NCBI GenBank assembly: GCA_019321725.1
Contig: CM033115.1
Coordinates: 11,170,673-11,234,672 of the forward strand
Direction of reading: 5' to 3'
From: Paulownia fortunei
Taxonomy: Eukaryota; Streptophyta; Magnoliopsida; Lamiales; Paulowniaceae
DNA length: 64,000 nt
Shown here one piece after another: positions 1-10,699 of this stretch. The notes beneath the pieces were generated by a model. It searched no databases and had not been told where the DNA came from. It worked only from the letters and a program-made list of their open reading frames with translations. Numbering within the stretch: position 1 is the stretch's first letter; the number at the start of each line of letters is the position of its first letter. A program made the translations under genes and the position numbers.

Positions 1-2985
1 TGATGCAAACTATTTAATTTTCTAAATGTTTATTAAGGTTATAATCAGATACACTTAGCACCAGAAGATCAAGAGCAAACAAGATTCATCATTGATCAAG
101 GCATTTACTACTATAGAATAATACCTTTTGGCTTGCAGAATGCATGAGCTACCTATTAGAGGCTTGTTAACAAAATGTTTGAAAATTAGAGAGATAGGAA
201 CATGGATGTGTATATTGATGACATGCTTGTCAAGAGTGAGCAGTCTTTGGATCACGTGTGAGACCTACAAGAGTGCTTCAACGTGTTGAAAGCATACAAC
301 TTAAATCTCAACCCCACTAAGTGTATCTTCAGAGTGCGAGGTGGAAAGTTCTTGGATTATATGATTTCTGAGAAGTGAATTGAAGCAAACCCCAAGAAGC
401 TAAGGGCCATCCTGGACATGTCGCCACTTCGATCTATAAAGGATGTTTAGCAGTTGATGGGGAGGTTAATGGCACTGAATCGAGTTATCTCGAGATCAAC
501 AAAAGGCTACCTTTCTTTAAAGTACTTAGGGAAAGAAAGAATTTTGAAGGGACCAAGACATATCAATAAGCTTTTGAAGATTTAAAAAAGTAATTAGTTT
601 CACCACTTTTGTTAACTAAGCCTGAGGTTGGGAAGTGTTTGTTCCTCTATTTGGCAGCCGCAGTCTTGGTTTGTGAGATAGGGTGAGATCATCATCCCAT
701 TTATTATGTAATTCATACTTTGCATGGTGTTGAGATGAGATATCCTAATATGGAGAAGTTAGCCTTGGCCCTCATCATTGCGAGTAGAAAGCTTCACCCT
801 TATTTCCAATCTCACCCAATAACAACATTGACAAATCAACACTCAAGCAGGTATTATCAAACCCCGAGACTTCAAGAAGATTAGTGAGATAGGTTGATGA
901 GCACAGTAAACATGGTCTCGAGTTTTGACCCAGATCGGCAATTAAAGCGCAAGTCCTAGCAGACTTTTTGTTGAAATTGAGATTAGAGAGCCATCTAATT
1001 CAACCCAAATATAGACCTTATATATTGACGGTTCATCTACCACAGCCGAGAGTGGAGTAAGAGTTTTGTTGGAAAGCCCATAAAATGATAAGTTTAAGTA
1101 TACTGTTAAATTTGAGTTCTCAACGTCCAACAACGAAGCTGAATATGAAGCCCTCCTAGCGGGGATCAAGTTGTCTCTTACAATTGGAGCAACAAAGCTC
1201 ATAATATATAGTGATTCCCAATTGGTGGTCAATCAAATCAAGGGTTCATATGACGCCAAAGAGGAGAAAATGGTTAAGTATTTGAACTTAATGAAGGATT
1301 TACTCGCTAGACTAGAGGAGTATGAGATCAAACAAGTGTCAAGAATGGAAAATTTACTTGTTGACTAGTTGGCTAAACTGGTAAGTTCTATGGTAAGCAT
1401 CAAAAGTTGAAGAATTACATTCTTTAAAACAAGTAAAGCTGAAATTGAGGGAGAAGGATTGCAAATTTTATGTTCTGATGAGAAAGAATCTAACTAGAAA
1501 GATGAGAAAGTCAAATATTTAACAAATGGTGAGCTACTTATGACACCTAGCAAAACACGTAAGCTGAGAATATAAGCATCACATTTTATAATAATTGATT
1601 GCGAACTTTATAAGCACAGATACTCTTAGCCATACTTGAAGTGCCTCACTCCCACCAAAGAAAAATTATGTGTTGCAAGAATCTATGAAGGCATTTGTGG
1701 TAATCATCTTAGAGGGAAAAGCTCTAGTTGGAAAAACACTTAGACAAGGTTATTTTTAGCTTACAATGCTTGAAGATGCAATGAGAATGATCTTACATTG
1801 TCGTTCATGTCATGAGCACGTAAACATTTTACACCAACCTGCAACACTTTTACAAACTTTGGAGAGTCCATACCCATTTGCCCAATAGGGCATCGACACA
1901 ATAGGTCCATTCCCCCTTGCGACCAGTCAAAGAAAGTTCTTGATAGTAGTCGTGGATTACTTTACATAAGGTTGCTCATTCGGTCAAACCGAACCAAAAT
2001 TTCAGTTGGTCAAAATCTTAAATCGAAAATTGACCTAAATTAATTAGTTTGGTTCGGTTACAACCAATGTTTTTTTTTATTTTTTAGTTCGATTTTCGGT
2101 TAACGGAATTTTTATAAAAAATAAAAAAAGATAAAAATTAAATAATAAAATTAGAAATATATTTGTTATTTATTATTTATAGTTTGGATGTGAAAAACAT
2201 AAAACTAGTATAAAAATAAATAACAAGTACAAAAATATAAATTTTAACATAAAAAATAGTATAAAAATAAATAATAAGTATAAAAATATAATATAAAAAT
2301 TATATATATAAATATATAAAAATAATAATTAGTTTTTTAGTTTGGTTTGGTTAACCAAAATAAAAAGTCAAAACAGAATCAAAAACTAAAATTTTGAAAA
2401 ATAAAAAATAAAAAATTGAACCAAAATTTTCGATTTGATTTTAGTATAAATCAGAATTTTGATTTTGGTCCGGTTCAGCTGATTAACCAAATTATGAACA
2501 CTCCTAACTTTATGAAATAGGTAGAGGCAGAGCCTTTAGCAAAGATAATAAAGAATGAAGTTGTTAAGTTTCTATGGAAGAATATCTTATATAGGTTTGG
2601 AACCCAAGAGCTTTGGTGTCAAATAATGGTACTTAATTTCATGGAGCTCGAATTCACAAATGGTGCAACAATCTTTCCATCGAATAGTTTTTCACTTCAG
2701 TAGGAAATCGTCAAGCTAATAGGCGAACTGAAGTAACAAATCATACCATCTTCATATGTTGCGATGTACAAAGCAAAAATGGCGATAGCTTACAACTACA
2801 AAGTGAGCCCCAAAATCTTTCAAGTTGGTGACGTAGTATTGTGAAAGACAGAAGTTGCTCGCCAACTTAGACCCTATAAGGTGGTTGAAGTAGTGAATGC
2901 CAGAGCATATCGACTACAATATCTTAATGGGAATGACGTGCCAAGAACTTGGAACATAGTGAAGCTCAAGAAGTATTATCAATAA
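1..2985 (+). pseudogene. Ty3/gypsy (Tat-like) pol remnant: RT, RNase H, integrase
   Basis: Conceptual translation, with several in-frame stops, gives a gypsy polyprotein that runs in from the left edge. The RT palm carries the VYIDDM motif at 208-225. The RNase H part spans about 1015-1375, with YIDGSS near 1021, [12 protein letters not shown] near 1130 and [11 protein letters not shown] near 1207. The integrase has a zinc-finger-like HCRSCHEH near 1798, DTIGPFP-like residues near 1895, and a core interrupted at 1967-2506 by a MITE. It resumes with VEAEPLAKI and ends with the typical GAYRL and NLKKYY-like C-terminus at about 2905-2985. The order RT-RH-INT and the style of the C-terminus fit the Tat/Ogre branch of Ty3/gypsy. 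Stops at conserved positions and the insertion show it is dead. The lineage assignment is from recognition, not from a search. Confidence 0.85.
1967..2506. mobile_element. hAT-like MITE inserted in the gypsy integrase
   Basis: The 540-bp AT-rich insert starts TAAGGTTGCTC and ends GAACACTCCTA, which are imperfect inverted copies. The similarity continues inward (GGTCAAACCGAACCAAAAT against the reverse complement of the other end). It is flanked by ACTTTACA (1959-1966) and ACTTTATG (2507-2514), an 8-bp target-site duplication with two differences. Removing it rejoins the integrase core (VVDYFT, then WVEAEPLAK-like). No coding capacity is seen. Termini of this TAGG-GTGTTC type with 8-bp duplications are typical of non-autonomous hAT elements. 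Confidence 0.75.
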
Positions 2986-3639
2986 ATGCCTATATGATTT
3001 ACTTAAATTTATTTTTTTAGGTTCATTTTTCCATTGCTTTCTTTAGCTTATGTAAATGAGTAACTCAATTTCGTGATAATAAATCATAAGAAAATGTCTA
3101 TGTTTTTTACTTAGCCATTTGTTGAAGTTTCAATTGTTATTTTTTATTAATTATTTTTAATGAAGTTAACCTTGTTCCTCTACTCAATGAAAAATGAAAA
3201 TAAAGATGACCTAGGAAGTACAACGAGATTCCCTTGAGGTCATACATGAGCCTGGCTAGCTCGACACTGGAATCCCACAGTTTAACTTACCTAGAGGTTT
3301 GAATATCCAATTCAACTCAAGAGGACTAGTCATCCCTCGAGGCTAGCCATCCTAGCCCTTATTAATTGGATGATGTCCTTTCAAGGAAAAATACTTAAAA
3401 ATTTCAACAATCCATCACAAGCATGACAAGACATCATAGCAACAAATTAACATAAAACGACAACAGGAAGAAGAAGTTGAAGCTTCACAACTAAGCTGAG
3501 AGTGCAAGCAATAGATTCTAATTGTCAAAATTAAATTCAACATCAAAAAGACAGTCTAAAAGATTAACGACAAGTGGGAAAATAAAATAAGTTTAATCTA
3601 ATAGCCTAATTTAGACCATTAAGAGGATCTTATGGAGGT
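2986..3639. other. Post-integrase spacer of the gypsy remnant
   Basis: No open frame of note. The stretch after the integrase stop contains AT-rich sequence and then a moderately GC-rich part (about 3200-3370) with repeated CTAGCC/GAGG-type words. It probably belongs to the region that Tat-type elements carry between integrase and the 3' LTR. Confidence 0.5.
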
Positions 3640-4115
3640 ACTGCATCAACAACTTCAATTGGAGGGTCTCCCTCAGAAGTAACGGCAAGAGTAGAAGAAG
3701 AATCCTCAACAACAACATTAGCACTCAACTCGGGAACCCTGGGCTCAATCAACATGATAATGTCCTCAAAAATTTGCCCGAATTCCCTCAACATCCACTA
3801 AAAATGTACTATATCATCATAAAGGGATAGACCTCATTCTATGGCAACATCATCAAAAGCAGAAAAAGCCTTGAAAGTAGCAATAGCCTTCTCCTCTACC
3901 TCAGCTTTGAAAGACTTCCCCTCTTTAGAAGCAGGAAACTTCTTCCCAGAAGACATCTCCTGCTCATACTTCTCTTTCAAAAACTTGTTATCATCGCCTA
4001 AATTTTTTATCTCCTCCTCATTGCTCTTCAACAAATCCACTTCTGCAACACATCTCTGCTCCACCCCTTCAAGTCTTTCCAATCCCTTTTTGTAGCCTTC
4101 CTTACACATGCCCAA
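3640..4115 (-). pseudogene. Antisense coiled-coil ORF remnant of a Tat-type retrotransposon
   Basis: The minus strand encodes about 93 charged residues (4115-3834) rich in Glu, Lys and Leu with heptad spacing: a predicted coiled coil (LKSNEEEIKNL, FLKEKYEQEMSS). The frame then continues past a stop at about 3800 into an acidic and Val/Ser-rich tail to about 3640. Tat-type gypsy elements often carry an extra ORF antisense to pol between integrase and the 3' LTR. Its position after the plus-strand integrase at 2985, and its antisense direction, fit that. It shares the pattern E..K......MK..YE.E.S..KK with the ORF remnant in the inverted repeat at 41.2 kb. Function unknown. A poly-A tract at about 4142-4164 marks its upstream side. 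Confidence 0.5.
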
Positions 4116-4141
4116 AATAGTTGCAAGTGTGATACACTACA

Positions 4142-4164
4142 GCAAAAAAAAAAAAAAAAAAAAA
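4142..4164 (+). repeat. Poly-A tract at a retrotransposon junction
   Basis: An almost pure run of A separates the antisense coiled-coil ORF from minus-strand gag sequence. It lies exactly where plus-strand gypsy material gives way to minus-strand material, so it may mark a rearrangement or slippage point. Confidence 0.7.
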
Positions 4165-5192
4165 GAACCTCCTTATGTTGTTTCCTTTTGGATGGTATAC
4201 TCGCACTAGTGGTTTCTTCAATTCAGATGTATTTCTCTGTCTTAACTAATAACTCCTCCGGTATACCTAGTGGCTTCCTAGATATAAATTCCTTAAACCA
4301 TCCATGACAAGGATCTTGCTGCATTATCCCATCTAATAACTCATGATTGACATAAGGAACCTCATATACTACTTCAATAAAGTGCATAACATGATTGCGT
4401 AATGGCTCTCCTGCTTATTGTGTGATCAAAAATAAGTAGGTCGCAGTCTTAGGATACTTGCGATTTATAGAGAACTAATGTAAGAATCTCTATGTTAGCT
4501 ACTCAAAGATGGTTATACTACCAGCGAGCAGTTGGTTAAACCAAGATAGCGCACGCTTGGTGGGCGTGGTATGAAAAATCTTGTAGAATGCTGCATCACT
4601 CAAATCATAAAGATCTAGTTTTATAAAAAAAATATCTAGGTGTTCCTGCAGGTCCCTTATCCCATCGAACTCAGTGAGGTTTGCAATATTGATTTCTACT
4701 GGTAAAGATTCTACTGCAACATTGATTTTGTCTGCATGAGTGCCTCTTTATTCACCTCTAGTCCCTCCACGCCTCAGTCATGAGTTCACAATGGGGGTGA
4801 AGCCTAACTGCTTGCGTTTGCATGAATGCCTTCTTTACTTCTAGCCCCTTCATACCTCAGCCTTGTCCTATCACGAGATAAAGTGGAATCTTGGCTTCGG
4901 TGAGAAGATAGAGGGGGCTATTCTCTATGTTCGTTCTCAACATACTAAGTTACTGCTTGAGCTGCAGCTTTGGCTATAATGTCTTCAATCATAGTTCTAG
5001 AAGCCTTATGTGTGATCTGCAACACTGCTGGCTAGATAGGATCAACAAGCTAGGGGTTCTATAGCTGATCATGCTTAAGAGGTGGTGGCGAACGTTAATT
5101 TTCTCCATTTCTGTTGATGTCTTTTGCATGTAGTGCGCCTTAGGCACTAGTAACTCTAGATCTAGTTTGTAACCTTACTGTTCAAGTAGTAT
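4165..5192 (-). pseudogene. Ty3/gypsy gag remnant (minus strand)
   Basis: The minus strand, with stops, reads as a plant gypsy gag capsid region. It has NIANLTEFDGIRDLQEHLD-like sequence near 4690-4640 (the FDG..D...HL block), then AFYKIFHTTPTKRALSWFNQL near 4595-4530, then AGEPLRNHV and EVPYVNHELLDGI further on. This is the usual order for Tat/Ogre-type gag. Capsid and leader lie directly downstream of a primer site and LTR in the same orientation (5193-5716), so this is the 5' end of an element facing left. No matching pol follows, because the sequence switches to plus-strand gypsy material at about 4142. Confidence 0.75.
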
Positions 5193-5211
5193 GTTCCCAC
5201 ATACGGCGCCA
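5193..5211 (-). other. Primer binding site (tRNA-Asp-like start)
   Basis: Reads TGGCGCCGTATGTGGGAAC on the minus strand. The first eight bases match the 3' end complement of plant tRNA-Asp used by several gypsy lineages; the rest has diverged. It lies 4 bases inside the LTR edge at 5216, the usual spacing. Confidence 0.6.
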
Positions 5212-5215
5212 AAAA

Positions 5216-5716
5216 TGATGTGGTATCACCTTGATTATTTGATTGCCAAGTTGGATATTGCTGCAAGGTGGGTCACTGCCTACGTCACAAAAAGTCATTA
5301 GAGGCATCGGGATTGTCTAGATGAAAACCCTCTGATACTCAAATCAGAACTAGAGAAAGAACGATAATCTAAGAGAAAATAATTTAGTTTGTAAGAAATG
5401 CAAATGGATTGCATACATTAGAAAAGTAGTAGAATGGGGTATTTATAGAATTCTGTATCGAGGTTGTTATCTGGTGTTGGATTAATGGACCAAATAGGCC
5501 CTATAGGCCTATTGGAGTGAATCATCTAGATGATCTTTGAGTTACCTTATTGGGTTTTGCTTCCTTGCGCCATGTCGTATCATTATTAGTGTTATACAAT
5601 GAGATCTTTCTTTTAAGAAAATCTTGAAGAACCCCTAAAATTATCTTTCTCTTATTCACAGGTCCTATTCAAGGGTTCATCTTTGTTGTTCAAGGATTCA
5701 CCCAGTGAATCCCACA
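5216..5716 (-). mobile_element. 5' LTR of a minus-strand gypsy element (about 501 bp)
   Basis: On the minus strand the segment opens TGTGG and closes CCACATCA next to the primer site. It contains a promoter-like CTATAAATACCCC (plus coordinates 5436-5448), followed downstream by a TGATTTGAGTATCAGAGGG block. That block resembles the conserved U5 word of many plant gypsy LTRs. I found no second copy of this LTR in the window, so the outer boundary at 5716 rests only on the TG..CA termini and is less certain. Confidence 0.65.
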
Positions 5717-8700
5717 TGTTGTAACCATTATTGAACCCATTCTTGTAAATGTGTAGACAGGTTTGGGATAGGTTTGGCCAAATTCTAGACCTGCACCACC
5801 AAAAAAAAATTGGATTGGAGACTCGGCCGACCGACCACGATTTAGGACCTACCCTATATCGGATTTAAACCTCAGGTGTTCCAATCTGCATGGACTCCCA
5901 GACCTGCTATCCTTTGTATTTAGAAAAGGTCTAACTTTTATTACCAATAAAATTGCAAGGCTTACAAATTTACTGAATATTAGCTTCAAATTCAATTTTT
6001 CAAAGAAAATATATGATTAATTTTCACTACCTATCATGTTCATTTAAAATCTTTTATGTTTAAGTGATTTTTCAATGCTTATTCCAGTAAGACTTCCACT
6101 GATTTTTCTAACTTCTGTAATAAAAGTTCAAAAAAAATTATTGTTAAAACACTTAAGAATCAAGAAAATTAGTTTTTCATTAAAAAAGCTTGAAATAAAT
6201 ATTGAAATCTAAAAGGAGTTATTCTCTACATGCAACTTTTGCAAAGTGATCAGGCGGGTGGGAGGTAGGGTCTTTGGGGCGGACGAGTAGTATGGACTAT
6301 AGAGTAAAGGCTCAATGAGGAATAGAGGATGAGCTGATGACACAGAGAGAGAAATAGGAAAAATGAGAAATGAATAAAATCCTAGATAATTTATACCACT
6401 TATATAGGGTGGGTCTTACTGGACCCATTACCCATCCTAAACTCGACTAGATTTAAATAAATAAGACTAGTTACCCGCTCCAAGATATGTTTAGCCACCT
6501 CAAACGTACCTCAAACGGGGCAGGTTGGTGATGGGTTCAGTTAAACCCCAGACCTATTGTGATCCCTATAAAGGTAATAATATACATCTACTCGACCCAA
6601 GAACGTCATCTTCCCACACTTAGAACATGGACATTTTATTTAGTCACAACATACAAACTTTGAAAGTGTAAAGGCAAAGTTGAATTCTTTTAATTGAAAC
6701 TCAAACAAGTTAAAACGTAAACTTTATTTTTTATCCACTAGCATATTGTTTGTGTTTAAGTCGCGATAATATTGAGCAACTTATCTATTTTTATGCTCAT
6801 TTAGCTTAAATACAAAATTAGTGAGTTGGTTTAAGATTTTTAAATTAACTGAGTAAAATTTAGATATTGATCCAATAATTTATTCTAGATCCATGTAAAT
6901 TTTTTATTATTCCTTTATACATAGCGAAATACAAATTTTCGCAACACAGGCTAGTAATCATCTTCCACTGAGTTAAAAGGCATAATAAAAATTATCGATC
7001 CTGAATAAAATAATATTGTCCAATATATATATTATTACTTATGCATTGAAGCAATATGAACAATAAAATCTTAGCCCCGTGAGGGCCACATTGACTTTTG
7101 GTACATCGTGTTGAGATAATTGGTCTATGGTGCTAAAACAAAAAATATCTCCGTAAAGTTGATGATACACGACCTCTAAAAAAATAGTGCAAGAAATACA
7201 TGTATCGAAGATAATAAAAAATACATGTATATTTATTCAATGCCTACTAAATCAATTTAATTAAAAAATAAAATTAGAAATACTGAATTACCACCATTAC
7301 TATTAATTATCTCCCATAAAATATTAAATAATAATACAATAAAACACTCAATTTACATAAGCACACAAACCTCAATGTCCATTCACATAATATATTAATT
7401 CACATAGCAAGAAATCAATTTAATTGCATCATAAAAATAATTACATAAAAGATATAATTAATAAAGCATGCAACTTCTAAATACACGTAGAATATATTCT
7501 TCTATATGCTAATTATCGACCCACAAAAATATTTTTGTATGCATCCTAATACGCCAAAAATATTTTAATTAGTTTTTTTTAATGTTGTGATATAATGGAT
7601 TACAATGCCATAGCTCTATTTTTTAAGTTGTAATTACTTACAGTTACAATTTGTAAAATTTGAACAAGCTCTAACGATGGAAGAACGACATATGATACCA
7701 TGTACAATACTATGCCTATGATATATTTTGTCCATGGTAATCCAATTCACATAAATGGAAAGATATTCGTAGAGATACTTCATTCCTTATCATCAAACCT
7801 AAACAAAAATACTCAGTTTCAAAAATGAATTGCGCACAAAACATATTAAACAAAATTGAGAATGCTTGAAATTCCTGCTGCTTGTAAACTCCCAACAACA
7901 ATCTAAACATGCAAAATGTTCACCCAAAATTGCCAAGTCACTACAGATTTTCACCTAAGCTCCAAAAAAATTTCCTAGTAAAATGCATGAAATCAATGCA
8001 GTTTCAATTTCCTAATCAAAATCCGAGATATATAACAAATCCATCATATTAGCGTCTATGCAATTTCACGAAATTAAAGTTTTTCATGAAGATGATGTAG
8101 CTATACTCACAAGTAGCAAAACATAAGTATTATTGCAGAAAGTTTTGGGCCGAACCATAAAAATGGTTAGTAAAAGTGATAGAACGGTCATTTCCTCGAT
8201 TTTCTTAAAATTCTACATGAAGTTCGAAAATGACATTTAATTGCTCAAATTAGTTAAATAGAATTCTATCTCTGATTTGATGGTTTTAAGCACAATATTG
8301 TAGAATCGAGCATCAGCCGGTATGTCAAAAGTTATAACTGTTTGTAATACTATTATTCAAATTTTTAAACCGCACAATAGTCCAAGCACCATCTTTGAAT
8401 TGTAGTTTGTCTTTGATCATATAACTTAATAATCTCATCCTCAAACAATTGTCATGTGGCATAACAATTGTAGGACCAAGTGCTTGCAACTGTACCAAAA
8501 AATTTTAATTATTAACAATGATACAACTCAAATATTTAAGCCGAACAACAGCCTAAGTGCACATTTCTATTATAATTCTGCCACAACATAATTGTTTTTG
8601 ATCACACAACCAGCCTGAAGACCTGTTTGGCTATTTGAAAACTAATTAATAAGAGTCACACTTTTCAAACTAAGTTGAACTTATCCGGGGCATCTCTATC

Positions 8701-9084
8701 CTACTAAAACTAGGTGTAGCATTTGCCTTGTACCACCCTACTTTCAGACGTATTATTGAGCTACTATACTAGATTGGTTTTGGAAGAAATTAAGAGAGTA
8801 AGACTAACAAATATGTTCAGAATTCACTCACCAATGAATCCCTGTTTACCATGTTACTGATTTGAATATCAGAGCAAACAAAAATCAGTTCTTATTTATC
8901 CATCCAACAACTGACTTGTAAAATACAAGGGCAGATACTGCACATAAAGCATTTAAAAAGATTTGAGTCATTTCTACTAGACCATGAATTGTTCTCACAA
9001 CATGCACCAGTCCAACTCTAAAATGAACCAGGCCTTAAAATTTATGTGAACTCTAAATTTATGGAAAGAGCAAGAGCATACGTA
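5717..9084. other. AT-rich intergenic DNA without a supported gene
   Basis: No open frame here looks like a protein. The stretch 5750-6580 is somewhat GC-richer, with scattered GGGT/ACCC words at both ends such as GACCCATTACCCATCC, and may be an old non-autonomous transposon; I could not define its ends. From 6600 to 9080 I see only AT-rich sequence with short A/T runs. Confidence 0.6.
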
Positions 9085-9309
9085 AGTGTAAATCACTCAA
9101 AATTATCCAAATTAAAGAAGATGAAGAAGGAGAAACTTGTTAGACATAATAAATTAAATTGTTTCTTCTCTCAACAGTTTAAATTTTTTAAAAAAATGAT
9201 CGTTCAATATGGTGGTATCAAAATCAAACTAAGCACAAGGTCTTAAATTCAAATCTGTTTATGAAAATAAATTGCACGTGCTAAATTTCAAAAAAAAAAA
9301 AAAAAAAAA
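9085..9309 (+). mobile_element. Possible degenerate SINE or SINE-like fragment
   Basis: The segment holds ATGGTGGTATCAAAATC followed by AAGGTCTTAAATTCAAATCT. The latter resembles a decayed RNA polymerase III B box (GGTTCAAATCC type) of plant tRNA-derived SINEs. It ends in a run of about 19 A at 9291-9309. A clear A box and target-site duplication were not found, so this is a weak call. Confidence 0.3.
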
Positions 9310-10699
9310 CCTTCAAATATTTGAACGGACGTGTTAAAAATATTAACTATTAAATATCTTTTTAATGTAACAATTTTAGATGAGACAATTATTTAGTAAA
9401 ACTTAAATGAGGTGATAGATTCAATAGATCTTATTTGACTTGACCAAACATTATTTCCCTTCACTCAATTGAAGTGAACAGAATTGAACCATACCAATAG
9501 GTAGAAAGAGGGAGTGAAAGAGTTGATCAACAAAAGTGAGAACATAATTAAGTCAAGATTTTTCTTTATTGCTCTTTCTTGGGTTCTTTATCAGTCGGTC
9601 CATTGCGCAACCAAACTAAGAACTGTTTAAACAGTTACGTTGATTTTAAAAGAGCTTTCATATACTATTATATTTCTTCTTGTTTGATACTTCATTGCAA
9701 TGAAACAAGACCGCGGTTAGGGGCCAAGGCCTAATCAATAAGCATGCAGTTACATTTTTTCTTTTTGGTAAAAGCCATTTCATTTTGTTGATTATAATGT
9801 ACTAGAAGGTTCTGTCTCTCTAACAAATTATGACAGGTAAAATGAATCGCTCTCTTCTCCTCTTTCTTTCTTTTAAAAGTGAGATAGGATTCAATTCATT
9901 AACCATAATAAATGAAATTTAAATATTTTTTTATTTCATAAAATTTAGTAATTCACTCGAACTCAATTCAATTAATTAAAAAAATACAAAACATATGTAA
10001 AAATATTAAAATTATCGAACTTGATGCAATTAATAATTAAATTAACTCCTCAAAAATTTCAAAACAAGTTTTCAAAAATACATTTTTCGATTGGAATCAA
10101 GTAAAGTTAACTCCACAAGGGCAGCAACTAAGAATTTTTTTTTCCAGTATTGACAATGAACAAGATATCGAAAAAGAAACAAAACAAATGACACCCAATT
10201 TCAAGTCTATAACTGAAATTACAAGAAAGGGCATAAAATCCCTTATGTGGAAACTCATGGTCAAGTTTATAGGCCAAGAAATGCAAATACAAAAGAAATT
10301 ATAAAAATAAAAACCATAGAAACTTGTACAGCGACCTCATTTAATATAAAGAAACAAAACACAAATAATTTTATTTTATAGGGGTTTGTAATTAATCAAC
10401 AGAAATGAACAACCAGCATATATTTTTATTACCAAAAATGTGATTACTGAGAAATTCCACAGGACAGAGGATGTGATTAAATTTGAAAATTAAAAGGGGT
10501 TGACGGAATCAGTAATTTGCAAGTTATTAGAAAATCTGGAAAAACTGCTTATACATGTCAATGAAAAGCTAGTGATAGTACATTTTTTCATGAACAAGCT
10601 GGGCAGAAACATACAGAAAGAAACAATGGGAGGTGCAATTTAAAGTTTTTTTAGTTTCTGTCCATGAGAAGGAAGGATAAGTTGTGTAATCTGATCTTC
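9310..10699. other. Intergenic DNA and probable 3' UTR of the receptor kinase
   Basis: AT-rich, with no credible open frame. The part closest to 10700 probably contains the 3' UTR of the minus-strand kinase gene. Several TTTATT words, which are polyadenylation-type AATAAA on the minus strand, occur near 10370-10430. Confidence 0.5.

Noticed and set aside
5735..6580. Possible GGGT/ACCC-ended transposon
   Set aside because: Both ends contain similar words, but I could not align termini or find a target duplication.
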